Of a stretch of 64,000 bases of DNA, positions 1-10,514 are shown piece by piece. Numbering within the stretch: position 1 is the first letter of the stretch; the number at the start of each line of letters is the position of its first letter. Source of the stretch: Molossus alvarezi (lineage: Eukaryota; Chordata; Mammalia; Chiroptera; Molossidae); NCBI GenBank assembly GCA_037176705.1, contig CM073891.1, positions 92,648,327-92,712,326 of the forward strand, given 5' to 3'. Under the pieces are notes generated by a model that did no database searches, was not told where the DNA came from, and worked only from the letters and a program-made list of their open reading frames with translations. A program made the translations under genes and the position numbers.

Positions 1-489
1 CATGTTCTTTTAACAAATAACAAATCTTTTTGTAAGGCAAATAAAAAGATACAAAAAAAAAAGTTCTATTTGTCACCTGCTCATTCCACATTGAGTGGGT
101 AACAAAGTAAGCACTGAAATCCATTTAATCAATACTGCTGATGCTCTCTGGGCTAATTGGACACATTCTATGGCTCTGAATGACTTTGTATTTATTTTCT
201 ATACCAGAGGAATAGAATAAGAAATGGTCATCTCTTTGTAGTTGAATTGTCTGAAACAACAGTAAATTGAAAACACAGAAGCTATGGTCTTAACTGTATT
301 AATTTATAAAGGATAGATTTTGGTTACTTGACTGAAAAACAGGGAAAGCTTTATAGTCCTAAACAATATAAAGACCAGTTTAATATTATATTTTCCACCT
401 ATAATACTGATTAAGAGGATTTATAAGAGAAGGATAATGGATTCCAAATAGTGATGGCTAAAGAATAGTACTTCCATTATGCACCTCTG

Positions 490-490
<1 letters not shown>
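1..490. other. AT-rich DNA, no recognised feature
   Basis: I see no open frame of note, no recognised repeat and no RNA gene in this stretch. It is ordinary AT-rich intergenic or intronic DNA leading into the CA microsatellite. Confidence 0.5.

Positions 491-491
<1 letters not shown>

Positions 492-528
<37 letters not shown>
492..528. repeat. (CA)n microsatellite
   Basis: About 18 uninterrupted CA dinucleotides follow a short non-repetitive stretch. A pure run of this length is typically polymorphic in mammals. No surrounding gene is visible. Confidence 0.95.
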
Positions 529-663
529 ATAAAATATATTGTCTAGTAGGTTGACATGATAAAAGTTATACCTTTTCACTAAATTTAAAAATAAAATAAA
601 ATTATTTTACAGTCATTGAATATTATTTTATTTATTGCTAGCCTTACAAGTTCATTGCTTTTT

Positions 664-916
664 TAAAATTTTTATCCTCACTCGAGGTAATTCTTTCATT
701 TTTGCTCAGACAGAGTGGGAGGGAAACAGTGGAAGAGAAAGAAAGAGAGAGAAACATTGATGTGAAAGGGACACATCGAGTGGCTGCTTCCTGCACAGCC
801 CCAACCGGGGCCAGGGACAAACTGCAACTGAGGTATGTGCCTTTAGCGGGAACCGAACCCGAGACTCTCTGGATTGTGGGCCGACGCTCTAACCGCTGAG
901 CCAAACCAGCCAGGCC
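664..916 (-). mobile_element. VES-type SINE, long form
   Basis: The tRNA-like head lies at the right end (complement of GGCCTGGCTGGTTTGGCTCA) and the tail at the left, with the ATCCTCACTCGAGG block typical of the long VES form and a T-rich poly-A complement. A 17-18 bp target-site duplication flanks it (646-663 and 917-934, ACAAGTTCATTGCTTTT versus ACAAGTTCATTACTTTT, one mismatch). That is direct evidence of L1-mediated insertion. Open frames on both strands through it are chance frames. Confidence 0.93.
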
Positions 917-964
917 ACAAGTTCATTACTTTTAACATATAAAATTTGTGTATGTTAGATATTG

Positions 965-1168
965 CCCTGACCAGTGTGGCTCAGTTGGTTGAGTGTCATC
1001 TTGTGCACTGAAAGATCATGGTTCTATTCCTGGTCAGGGCACATGCCTAGGTTGCAAGTTGGGTCCTCGATTGGGGTGCATACAGATCAACGTTTCTCTT
1101 TCACATTGATATTTGCCTCTCACCCTTTCCCTTTCTCTCTCTCTAAAAATCAATAAAAACATTTTTTA
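965..1168 (+). mobile_element. VES-related SINE, short form
   Basis: Head CCCTGACCAGTGTGGCTCAG carries a recognisable Pol III A box. A B-box region (GGTTCTATTCC) follows, then a CT-rich tract and the AAATCAATAAAAAC tail of the shorter, older bat tRNA SINE form. TSDs are not clear. Confidence 0.88.
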
Positions 1169-1170
1169 AA

Positions 1171-1459
1171 AATTTTATTTCATCTATATTGTGATATAAT
1201 GGTAAGAATAGAATAGGGAGCACATGTAATTGATAAGCATATAAACATTTGAGGTTTTATACTTAATTTAAGATATACCCTATTCCTGTCAGCCAGAATC
1301 AATAGTCAAAGGCACTTTTCATCAATACAGGAGAACACTATCATGAATTTATTGTATATCATTAAAGACCATTATGTTTATACTTTTACCTACATTCACA
1401 TATATGAATTTATGAGGATAATGAATATTATTTCTATTTTAAATTTTCATAATTATTTT
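1171..1459. other. AT-rich DNA, no recognised feature
   Basis: No repeat family or coding potential recognised. Very AT-rich with short A/T runs. Confidence 0.4.
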
Positions 1460-1855
1460 AATTATTAATATGTCTTGGCAAATGTTTTACCCATTGTTAT
1501 ATTTCCACATTCTGTTTAAATAGATATGCATGTATGTAATACATTACTTTTAACCATGATATAGTTTTTTATTATCTATTTAGTAATATACTATTACACT
1601 AGATAAACATTTTATTTTTCCCCAAATACTACTGTAATAAAATTTGTTGTAAAATGGCTCCCTTTTCACATGTAGAAGACCCTCCAGTATGTACATACAT
1701 GTAGAATTGCTTAGTCTGGCATTTGGGTACAGGTATGAATTTTACTAGCTGCTAATATACAGTTGTTCTAACAATTTATACTACCAACACAAGTATATAA
1801 TAATTCTCCTTTCTCTAAACTCTTGTCAATATTTGAAGTTGTAAGACTGTAGTTT
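1460..1855 (-). mobile_element. Probable ancient L1M fragment (ORF2 3' region)
   Basis: Antisense L1-like phrases occur in the expected order around 1700-1850: a 'tagaattgct' block, then 'tactaccaacacaagtatat', then 'cttgtcaatatttgaagtt'. These correspond to the end of ORF2 in old mammalian L1M elements, where younger L1s have 'gcattcccaccagcagtgta'. Divergence is high and the edges are estimates. Confidence 0.45.
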
Positions 1856-2457
1856 CCTGCAAAGAAGATAATTATTAAATAAAATTTTATTTTAGATTAA
1901 TATGCATATCTTTGATTAGAGGTAAAGTTAATATTTATTTCATGTGTATAATAATTATAAAAAATTAGAATCCGGTATGGTGTATTGGCAAAGCAGTTTT
2001 TTCCTTTCCTCTCAAATGCTCATAAAACACACACATGTTGGTTTCCTTTCCTATCCCTGATATAAATCTAAAGCAAGACCTATGGTCTTTTAGGTCACTC
2101 TCATATAATAAATATATCTTTGTCTCTTCTAGTTTCAAAACACACTCATATCAGTAGTTGAGCTTCATAGTGGAGGAAGAAAAATAAGAAAGAGGGATGT
2201 TTTATTTGAATACAACTTCACGGACTTGGTGGTTGTTTAAATCCGACTCTCTCATGAGATGCCTTCTAGTTTCTGAATGATCTTTTGCTGCTACAGAGAT
2301 CTCTCATCTTCATTTACTATCAATAGTGTTTCCCTTGATTGGCAGCTTATGACTTGAGATCTCATCTCTTGATTTTGAGTGACGTATTCAGCATAGTCTC
2401 TTTGTTGGGCAACAGTGCCCATCTTGGGTCTAAACTCTTATATTCATGGCTTTTACC
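1856..2457. other. AT-rich DNA, no recognised feature
   Basis: No repeat family recognised. The right end is the intact target site of the L1 insertion that follows (TSD copy at 2458-2471). Confidence 0.4.
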
Positions 2458-2471
2458 CTGACACAATTTTA

Positions 2472-4014
2472 TTTTATTTTTTATAATTAACAAATTTATT
2501 TTTGTTACAGCTGTTTCTCTTGTTCCCCGCACTGATTCCCCCCTCTCCCACCCTCCCCGCCCCGTCCCCAGCTATGCTGTCCATGTCCATTGTTCATGCA
2601 CACATGCATATAAGTTCTGTGGTTTATCTCTCTCCCACCACACCCTCTCCTGGAGATTGTCAGTCTGTACCCCACTTCCACGTCTCTGGAACTACCCTAT
2701 TCCTCAGACTGTTATGTTCATTATATTCCACAAATAAGTGAGATCATATGATACTTGTCTTTCTCTGTTTGTCTTGTTTTGCTTAGGATAATACTTTCCA
2801 GGTCCCTCCATGCCGTCTCAAAGGATAAGAGCTCTTTCTTTCATACAGCTGCATAGTACTCCATTGTGTATATATACCACTGCTTTTTTATCCGTTCGTC
2901 TACTGATGGACATTTGCGCTGTTTCCAGATCTTAGCTATTGTAAATAGTGCTGCTACAAACATGGGGGTACATATATTCTTTCTGATTGGTGTTTCAGGC
3001 TTCTTAGGCTATATTCCTAGAAGTGGGATCACTGGGTCAAATGGCAGTTTACTTTTTAATTTTTTGAGGTAACACCATATTGTTTTCCATAGTGGCTGCA
3101 CCAGTCTGCATTCCCACCAGCAGTGTACTAGAGTCCCCTTTTCTCCACATTCTCACCAACACTTGTTGTTTGATGATTTGTTGATGGCAGCCATTCTGAC
3201 AGGTGTGAGGTGATACCTCATTCTTGTTTTAATTTGCATCTCTCTAATGATTAGTGAAGTTGAACATTTTTTCATATGTCTCTTGGCCATTTGTATGTCC
3301 TGTTTGGAGAGGTGTCTTTTTAGGTCCTCTGCCCATTTTTAATTGAATTCTTTCTCTTCCTTTTGTTGAGTTGTATGAATATTCTCTATATATTGGAAAT
3401 TAAACCCTTATCTGATATATCATTGGCAATTATGCTCTGCCATACAGTGGGCTGCCTTTCCATTTTGATGGTTGTTTCTTTTGCTGAGCAGAAGCTTTTT
3501 AGTTTGATGTAGTCCCATGTGTTCATTTTCTCCTTTGTGTTTCTGTTGCCTTAGGTGATGTATCTGTGAAAATTCTGCTGCCTATGATGTCTGAAATTTT
3601 GTTGCCTACATTTTCATCTAGGATTTTTATGGATTCATGAGTCACATTTAAGTCTTTTATCCATTTTGAATTTATTTTTGTGTATGGTGTAAGTTGATGG
3701 TTTAGTTTTATTTTTCTGCATGTAGCTGTCCAGTTTTCCCAACACCATTTATTAAAGAGGCTGTCTTTACTCCAGTGAATGCTCTTGCCACCTTTGTCAA
3801 ATATTAATTGAGCATATTGTCTTGGGCCCGTTTCTGGGTTCTCAGTTTTGTTCCATTGATCTATCTGCCTGTTCTTGTGCCAGTACCAGGCTATTTTGAT
3901 TACTGTGGCTTTGTATTATAACCTGAAATCTGGTAATGTGATCTCTCCAACTTTGTTCTTCTTTATTAAGATTGCTGTGGCTATCTGGGGTCTTTTTTGG
4001 TTCCTTATGAACCT
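2472..4014 (-). mobile_element. L1 retrotransposon, 5'-truncated
   Basis: The 3' end lies on the left: the complement of an A-rich tail with the 'aacaaaaataaatt' L1 terminus, then the 3' UTR and ORF2 C-terminal sequence read right to left. A perfect 14-bp TSD, CTGACACAATTTTA, flanks it at 2458-2471 and 4015-4028, fixing both edges. At about 1.54 kb it is a typical 5'-truncated copy. It closely resembles the other L1 3' ends in this window (28.5, 31.7, 46 kb), so it is of a relatively recent bat lineage. Confidence 0.95.
2721..4014 (-). pseudogene. L1 ORF2 C-terminal remnant
   Basis: The complementary strand encodes the last roughly 430 codons of the L1 endonuclease/reverse transcriptase protein, including the cysteine-rich C-terminal region. 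ORF2 ends at a TAA (complement 2721-2723) following codons for ICGI, as in the other copies here. Frameshifts and stops break the frame throughout. The endonuclease and polymerase domains are absent because the insertion is truncated. Non-functional. Confidence 0.85.
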
Positions 4015-4327
4015 CTGACACAATTTTAAAGTCCAGGTTGTACCCAAGTGATTCCCTACAATGTGGCTAGACAGCCAGAGTATCTTTTTTCTTTTTTTAA
4101 AGTTTATTTTTGAAAGTATTATAGATGTCTCCCCCTTTTTCCCCATTGACCCCTCTTTCTCACTCCAACACCCCTCCTGTCTTCCCCACACTATTCTCTG
4201 TATTGATTGGTTATGCATATATGCATGTAAGTTCTTTCGTTTATCCCTTTCTGTGCCCCTTACCCCCTTCCCTCTAAGGTTCCTCAGTCTAACAACCAAT
4301 TTGTACTTCTTAATCCCTTTACCTTTT

Positions 4328-4540
4328 AAGAAAATATGTTTTTATTTATTTTTTTAGAGAGAGAGGAAGGGAGAGAGATAAAAATATTGATGTGAGGAAG
4401 AAACATCAATTGGCTGCCTCCTGCATGCCCCCTACTAGAGATTGAGCCCACAACGTGGGCATGTGCCCTGACTGGGATTTGAACCAGGACCTCTCAGTCC
4501 ATGGGACAACACTCAATCCACTGAGCCACAGCAGCCAGGC
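4328..4540 (-). mobile_element. VES-related SINE, short form, nested in HAL1
   Basis: Complement of a tRNA-like head (GCCTGGCTGCTGTGGCTCAG) at the right end and an A-rich tail at the left. Flanked by direct repeats of about 16 bp (4312-4327 and 4541-4557, AATCCCTTTACCTTTT-like). Inserted after the HAL1, so younger than it. Confidence 0.92.
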
Positions 4541-4858
4541 AATCCCCTTTACCTTTTTCGTCCATCCCCACAAGCCCCCTCACATCTGGCAACCAACAAA
4601 AAGTTCTCTGTATCTATGATTCTGTTTCTCTTCTGCTTGTTCATTTTGTTTGTAGATTCAATTGTTGATAGATAAGTGTTTATTGCCATTTTATTGTTCA
4701 TATTTTTTATTTTTATTCTCTTCTTCAAAAAGACCCTTCAACATTTCATATAATACTGGTTTGGTGGTGATGAACTCCTTTAGCTTTTTCTTATCTGTGA
4801 AGTTCTTTTTATGTCCATCGATTCTAAATGATAGCTTTTCAGGATAAAGTAATCTTAG

Positions 4859-5604
4859 TTATAGGTGCTTGTTTTTCATCACTTTGAATATTTCTTGCCA
4901 CTCCCTTCTGGCCTGCAAAGTTTCTTTTGAGAAATCAGCTGACAGTCTTATGGGAGTTCCCTTGTAGGTAATTAACTGCTTTTGTTTTGCTGCTTCTAAG
5001 ATTCTCTCTTTGTCTTTAACCTTTTGCATTTTGGTGACAATGTGTATTGGTGTGGGCCTCTTTAGGCTCATCTTGTTTGGGACTCTCTATGTTTCCTGGA
5101 CTTGTATATGTTGATTTCTTTACCAAGTTAGGGAAATTTTCTGTCATTATTTTTTCAAATAGGTTTTCAATTTCTTGTTTTCTCTCTCTCCTTCCACTAC
5201 CCGATGGGAATGTTGGTATACTTTAAGTTGTCCTAAAGTCTCCTTACACTGTCCTTATTTATTTATTTTTTAAATTCTTTTTTTTTTTTTTTTTAGCTGT
5301 TCTGATTTGGTGTGTTTTGCTTCCTTATATTTCAAATTGATGGTTTGCTTCTTGGATTCACCTTCTCTACTGTTGATACCCTGTAAGTTATTCTTTATTT
5401 CAGTTAGTGCATCCTTCATTTTCTGACGGTCCTTTTCATGCTCTTGAGGTCGTCACGAAGTTCTTTGCACATCCTTATAACCAGTGTTTTGAACTCTGCA
5501 TCTGTTAGGTTGCTTATCTCCATTTTGTTTAGTTCTTTTCCTGGAGTTTTGTTCTGTATTTTCATTTGGAACATGTTTCTTTGTTTCCTCATTTTTGCTG
5601 TCAT
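4859..5604 (-). pseudogene. HAL1/L1 ORF1 remnant
   Basis: Two open blocks on the minus strand carry recognisable ORF1p sequence. The 5416-5604 block has the N-terminal region (KMRKQRNMFQMK, then NLTDAEFKTLVIRM) that precedes the coiled coil. The 4859-5071 block has the RRM to C-terminal domain (YKGTPIRLSADFSKETLQAR, REWQEIFKVMK). ORF1p is the trimeric RNA-binding chaperone of L1 ribonucleoproteins. The frame between the blocks is disrupted and a T-run sits in it. No ORF2 follows, which supports HAL1. Confidence 0.8.
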
Positions 5605-5649
5605 TCTGTGTTTTTTCCTATGTATTAGGTGGAGCTGCTACATCTCCTG

Positions 5650-7012
5650 GGCTTGGCAGGGTGGCTTATTATAGTAGGTGTTCCTAGGATCCAGTGGCAC
5701 AGCCTCCCTGATCATACCTGAGATGCATCCCCAGTGTAGACTATGTACCCTTCAGTTGTAATTGAGTCTTGATTGTGTTAGCATGACAATGGGTGGGAAT
5801 TACTCAGGCAGATCAGCTGCAAGGACTAGCTGTGACTACTGACCTCTGACGACCTTGCAATAGTCCACAACACAGAGCAAAAATTAACTTCAGGAGGGCT
5901 TTGGTATCCATTGACTCCACCCCTTGAGTATGTCACTTGTAGAGGTGGTTGAGTGGTGTTGCTTCGATGTGGCCTGAAGCTATCCACTAGGTGTGTTGGC
6001 TCTGGGGCCTCCCTGGAGGTGCAGGCCATGGTCAGCACTGTCTGTGTTCTGCCACAGTGCCACCAGGCATAAGCTACAAAGGTATCTGCAGATGGCTGCC
6101 TCTTGTGCTGAGCTTGGAGGTGCCAGGTGAAGCCAAGCTGTGAACCAAGGCTGGCTGCTGCTAGTGCTGAGTCTGAGGTCGCTTAGTGAAAGGTATGGGG
6201 CTCACTGAGGCCAGATGCTTCTTGTTTAAGAGGTTTCAGGAAAATCAAAAGCATTAGCCCAGACTGACCATTCTTATGGCAAAGCTGGAAACAGTTAGGG
6301 TGGCCCCAAAGTTTGGGTGAGGCAGGGCCTCAAGCAATTACCAGGATGGGGCAAAGAGCAGGACCCAGGTTACTGGAGTCTCAGATATTGCACCTGTCTG
6401 TAGGCCCTGTGGGGGAAGGGCTCACCAAAGGAATAACAGACTCTACCAGCATGTCTGTCTGGGAGAAAGCTGACCCCACAGCTCTCACCCCAATGCCAAA
6501 AAACTCAGTACTTCCCCATATGTCTCTGGTGCCTTTCAAGATGCCTCCCCACCACTGGAGCCTGGAGGGTGCAAGTCCGAGTAAGTCTGTTTGTGGGCCC
6601 TTGAAGAGGAGATGCCTGAGACTTCAGCAGCCTCAGCCTCCCTCAGCCTTGGTTCCCACTGATTTTTCCAGCCAAAAGTCATAGGGACTTCTCTTCCTGG
6701 CACTGGGACCATGAGCTGGGCTCCTCGTGTGGGACAGGAACTCCTCACTCCTCAGGGAGGACCTTCACAGCCGAGGTATCTCCTGATTTTTAATCTGCCA
6801 CATTTGGGTGTGGGACAAGCCCATCTGCACCTCCGTCCCTCCTACCAGTCTCCATGTGGCTGCTTCTTTAATTCTGTGGTTGTAGGACTTCCATTCAGCT
6901 CGATGTCAGGCAGTTCTGAATGATGGTTGTTCTGTAGTTTAGTTGTAATTTTAATGTGGTTGTGGGAGGACCCAATACCGCGTTTACCTACACCGCCATC
7001 TTGACAGAAAGT
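5650..7012 (-). promoter_or_regulatory. HAL1 5' UTR (internal promoter region)
   Basis: GC-richer sequence upstream of ORF1 in the element's own orientation, ending at the 5' boundary motif near 6990-7012 (complement AAGATGGCGGTGTAGG; such GATGGCG motifs are YY1-like in L1 promoters). Mammalian L1 5' UTRs hold an internal Pol II promoter. Whether this old copy retains activity is not known. Open frames on both strands here look like chance frames in GC-rich DNA. Confidence 0.6.
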
Positions 7013-7029
7013 CTGTATTTTTTAGATAT

Positions 7030-7195
7030 TTAGAAATTTATTTTTTAGAGATAGTTGACATACAATATTATATTAGTTTGAGGTACAATATAATATTTGT
7101 TTCAGGGGTAAAACATAGTGATTAGACATGATATACTTTAGTAAGTGATCACCCCAATAAGTCTAGTATCCATCTGTCACCATACATAGTTATTA
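7030..7195 (-). mobile_element. Old L1 (L1MA/MB-like) 3' end fragment
   Basis: Matches the antisense 3' UTR of older L1s by phrase order: 'gttgacatacaatattatat', 'ttaggtacaa'-like block, 'gtgattagacatgat', 'gatcaccccaataagtctag', 'ccatctgtcaccatacatag'. No TSD seen. Edges approximate. Confidence 0.6.
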
Positions 7196-7499
7196 CCATG
7201 TTAGACCAGCTGGCTTTGGTGTTCCTCAACCATGAGTAGCCTTGAATACTATGGAGCCACTTTCAGCACACCAGTGCTCTCTAATTTCCACCGCCTACTT
7301 ATCTGCAGTGTCAAGGTCTTTATATGATCTTGTTGTGAATGACAGGCTAACAATCACAAATATAGGTTTTCCTTCATACTATTTTCAAAACCTGCTTTAT
7401 GGTGGTAATTTGACTTGGGTGCCAAAACTATGGGTGGAGAAAAAATTCATTAAAAATATTCTGTTAGAGGATTTGGGTGTCTTTTATTATGAGTTGTCT

Positions 7500-7700
7500 A
7501 TTCATTGTGTTGTTTATATTTTTCTCATAGATCTGTAAGCATCATCATTTATTATGGAAACAAATAATTATTTTATTTGTTGCAAATAGTTTCTCATAGT
7601 TTTCAGCTAAAATGCTGTCTTTAGTATTACGAAGATGTTTCATTTAGGTATAGTCAAATCTATCAAATATTTTATTTTTGCATTTTTCCAAGAGATCAAA
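7500..7700 (-). mobile_element. Probable ancient L1M ORF2 fragment
   Basis: Degenerate antisense L1M-like sequence: 'ctcatagatctgtaagcatc', 'atttgttgcaaatagtttct', then 'ggtatagtcaaatctatcaa', in the order expected for the L1 ORF2 3' region. The piece at 7195-7500 between this and the L1MA-like end is unrecognised. Confidence 0.4.
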
Positions 7701-7766
7701 TCCCTTTTTATTTATTTATTTTATGTGAAAGAAGCACTTATTTTAGAGGCAATAAAGATATTTCAG

Positions 7767-8004
7767 CCCTGGCCAGTTTGGCTCAGCGGTTAGAGCATCG
7801 GCCTGCGGTCCGGACAGACCCGGGTTCGGTTCCCGCTAAGGGCATGCACTTCGGTTGCAGTTTTTCCCCGGCCCTGGTTGGTCGTGCGGGTGGCAGCCAC
7901 TCGATGTGTCCCTTCACGACGATGTTTCTCTCTCTCTCTCTCCCTCCCACTCTATCTGTACAAAAAAATGGAAAAAATATCCTCGGGTGAGGATTAAAAA
8001 AAAA
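7767..8004 (+). mobile_element. VES-type SINE, long form
   Basis: Starts CCCTGGCCAGTTTGGCTCAG with a clear A box and a B box (GGGTTCGGTTCCC), then the TTGCAGTTT...CCCGGCCCTGG block, CT tract and CCTCGGGTGAGGAT tail plus A-run. TSD of 13 bp with one mismatch (7754-7766 AAAGATATTTCAG; 8005-8017 AAAGACATTTCAG). CpG-rich and little decayed, so fairly young. Confidence 0.95.
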
Positions 8005-8017
8005 AAAGACATTTCAG

Positions 8018-8482
8018 TTAAATTTTTATTGCTAATTATAACAAGATTACTGTGAGAATAATATTTGTACCTGCGTGTTATCTGAGTTTCTGCCAAAAGG
8101 TTAACTTTGAAGACAGAGATATGTCTATCAGGAAAGAAAGATTGATTGTTAGAAATGAAGGATTCACTAAACACAGGGAATGCTGAAACTGAGATATTTT
8201 ACAACTGGAAACTGTGTTAATAAATTTATGATGTTTTTTATCCATCAAATTATATACACTGTGAGATAAATTTTCAATGTGGCAAATGATTTAAAATATA
8301 TATGGAGAGCTTCATTTTTTGAACTGCTTTTACAAAGTTATTCCATTGAGAATTTCCAGCTATAAACTTTTAAAAGTTCAATCATTGTTCAAATATTGAC
8401 TTTACTAAAATGTTAATGGAAGAGAAACTCACGTAGTTATGCAAAATTATGTCTTTGTAATATATTGTGGTTATTATTTACA
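8018..8482. other. AT-rich DNA, no recognised feature
   Basis: Nothing recognised on either strand beyond short chance open frames. Confidence 0.4.
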
Positions 8483-8502
8483 TCAAGGGGAACATATATT
8501 TT

Positions 8503-8720
8503 TAAAATATGTTTCTATTGATTTTTTAGAGAAAAAGAGGTAGGGAGAGGGAGAGAGATATGGAAACATCAATGAGAGAGAAATATCTGATGGCTGCCTC
8601 TTGCACGCCCCCTACTGGAGGTTGAGCCCGCAACCCAGGCACGTGCTCTGACTGGGAATCGAACCAGGGACCTCTTGATGCATGGGATGACTCTCAACTA
8701 CTGAGCCACACTGGCCTGGC
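8503..8720 (-). mobile_element. VES-related SINE, short form
   Basis: Tail and GA-rich tract at the left, tRNA-like head (complement of GCCAGGCCAGTGTGGCTCAG) at the right. A TCAAGGGG/TCAAGGGA pair at 8483-8490 and 8721-8728 is the likely TSD core. Confidence 0.9.
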
Positions 8721-8728
8721 TCAAGGGA

Positions 8729-9080
8729 AATATTAACATATAATATCTTAAAAATTATTAGACTTTCCATTAAATTTTTTGGCATGTAACTTTTTATGTA
8801 ATTCATCATTGTCCTTCTCAACTCTTCAGTTTACCTATGCCTGTTTTTAAGATGGCATCTCAAAGTGAAGGCTGTACTCTATTGGAGGGACAAACTGAAT
8901 AAAGAAGTAATTCAACTTGTTTGGTTTTATTCACAGATCAATAATACTCCTCTCACTATTTTTTGGTGTTATTTTAACTGAATTTATGATAAGCTACAAG
9001 GCTTTTTTCAAAGGCCAATCTGTGCTCAGTTATTGGCATTTTTTAATTTGTGAATTGTATAAAACATTTTAACTCTGTGT
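8729..9080. other. AT-rich DNA, no recognised feature
   Basis: No recognised repeat or gene. Confidence 0.4.
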
Positions 9081-9350
9081 GTGAAGTCGGATGGAAAGGC
9101 TGTTTTTAAAATTCGAATATATCTCCCAAAAATAATGACAAAGGTTGTTCCTTCAAGTATATACAGTTGTCATGGCTTCTGTTATTTTTCCTGTCAATAC
9201 CACCGGCGGCGGTGCTGCTGCGGCATTGCAGGTTCCGAACAGCAGTCTCGGCGTGATCAGCCGTCATCACTCGATGGCTCAGCTGCTTGGCGAGGTCCTA
9301 GGACTGCAGAGTCTCCCTGCTGAAACAAATCTTTCTACCTTAAAAAGATA
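9081..9350. other. CpG-rich island of unknown origin, possible retrocopy or conserved fragment
   Basis: A patch at about 9198-9310 is strikingly GC- and CpG-rich (ACCACCGGCGGCGGTGCTGC onwards) inside AT-rich DNA, and does not match the L1, HAL1 or VES sequences here. Both strands are open across it: plus 9145-9351 (68 codons), and a minus frame of about 67 codons running from about 9292 to a TAA near 9091 (reads DLAKQLSHRVMTADHAETAV at its start). I do not recognise the protein in either frame. No poly-A tail or TSD is obvious. It could be a decayed processed pseudogene, an exon or CpG-rich non-coding DNA. Confidence 0.35.
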
Positions 9351-10108
9351 AAATGGTAATAACGTGTAACAGAAATGGCTGTGGTCTTAAAAATAAATTA
9401 CAGTATGGTACACTTGAAATGGCTGAGGAATGAGAATAAACAATAGATGTCAAACAACAGCTTCTTAAATATAGAATTTTGTGTACTGAGGACTTAATAT
9501 TATGGAATGCCATTGTTCAGAATTACTTAAGTCCACTATTTTTAAACGAGGGCTTTTTTTGAGTTAAAAAATGCAAATTCTGTAAAAATAAAACAATGCT
9601 CTAAGCATACCTGTAATTCAGGGTAAAGTATAAAAATAGAAATGGAGGTGAGTGAAGCATACTCTTGGAGTGAAAAAGAAAATATGAAAACAGAGGAACA
9701 GGGAAACTGTCTGATATTTGTTCTACATGTAATATAAAAGAAGTATGTATTTCCAACTCTTCAGGTAACCATTACTTAAAATCTCAGAATGTGAATTTCC
9801 ATAGAATTATAAAACATACTTTGTGTATTAATCTTTGTTAATTACACACACTTACATATAATGAATGAATAAATGATTGTAGAATCATCTTTTTGTCCCC
9901 CCCTGGGATGGAAATTAAAAGGAAAGATTTAGAGTAAAGAGTAAAGAGTTTAGAGCATCAGGTAATTTGGAGCAAAGATGTACACAGACGGGCAAGTTGT
10001 CACATGAGGTGGAAAAGGGAATGACAAAGCGCCGCAGACACATTTGCTGTTTTGACATATTTGCCTAAGGTCAAGTTATTGCCGAAGGAGGGCCGTTCAT
10101 ACTGGAGT
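9351..10108. other. AT-rich DNA, no recognised feature
   Basis: No gene or recognised repeat. A short imperfect tandem of 'agagtaaag' near 9930-9955 is the only local structure. Confidence 0.4.
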
Positions 10109-10195
10109 GCTACTCCTCTCTCTCTTCTTTCCTCCAATCCTCCCTCCCTCCTTCCCTCCCTCCCTCCCTCCCTCTCTTTCTCTCTGTCTCTTCCG
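10109..10195. repeat. CT-rich low-complexity tract with (CCCT)n
   Basis: Polypyrimidine run with a core of CCCT/CCTT tetranucleotides, flanked by CT dinucleotides. Mirror-type polypyrimidine sequence of this kind can adopt triplex structure, which is an inference only. Confidence 0.85.
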
Positions 10196-10421
10196 CATTT
10201 ACCTGAAATATATTATTCAAGTGAAAATAGGCATGAGCCTAAATAAGTTATCCATCTGGAAAGATCCCAGGGGTGGTTAGAGAAAGTAGGAGAGAAACTC
10301 ATTATTTGTCTTTTTTTGTTTTACCATTGACGTTGAAGTCATGGTTACATACTTTTGTCAAGTGGATTCTTGGGGAGAAAAAAAGCTATAAACAGGTAGC
10401 TCCAGCTTTTGAAAATGGAGA

Positions 10422-10514
10422 TCATATATATATATATATACACACACACACATACACACACACACACACACATATACACACACGCACACACATATATACA
10501 CACACATATATATG
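10422..10514. repeat. Compound (TA)n/(CA)n microsatellite
   Basis: TA repeats at both ends enclose interrupted CA repeats (with CATA and CG variants). The open frames on both strands through it are repeat artefacts. Confidence 0.95.

Larger units (their letters stand above)
4088..7012 (-). mobile_element. HAL1-type (half-L1) element, apparently full length, interrupted by a SINE
   Basis: Read on the minus strand this begins with a 5' end containing GTCAAGATGGCGGTGTAGG (complement near 7000), then a GC-richer 5' UTR (about 5650-7012), ORF1 remnants (4850-5610) and an L1-like 3' UTR (4088-4327) ending in an A-rich tail. No endonuclease or reverse-transcriptase sequence lies between ORF1 and the 3' UTR. 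That 5'UTR-ORF1-3'UTR layout defines HAL1 elements, known from bats and other mammals. A SINE with its own TSD sits in the 3' part (4328-4540). The outer TSD is uncertain. Confidence 0.75.

Noticed and set aside
644..904. Open frames on both strands through VES SINEs (here and at 24.3, 41.9 and 49.9-50.5 kb)
   Set aside because: They coincide with the SINE or L1 5' UTR consensus, recur in other copies and carry no protein motif.
6313..6748. 123- and 70-codon frames in GC-rich DNA
   Set aside because: Lie in the HAL1 5' UTR, on both strands, without motifs.
7767..7840. tRNA gene
   Set aside because: The head with A and B boxes belongs to a SINE followed by the full SINE body and a TSD; no complete cloverleaf tRNA is isolated from a SINE.
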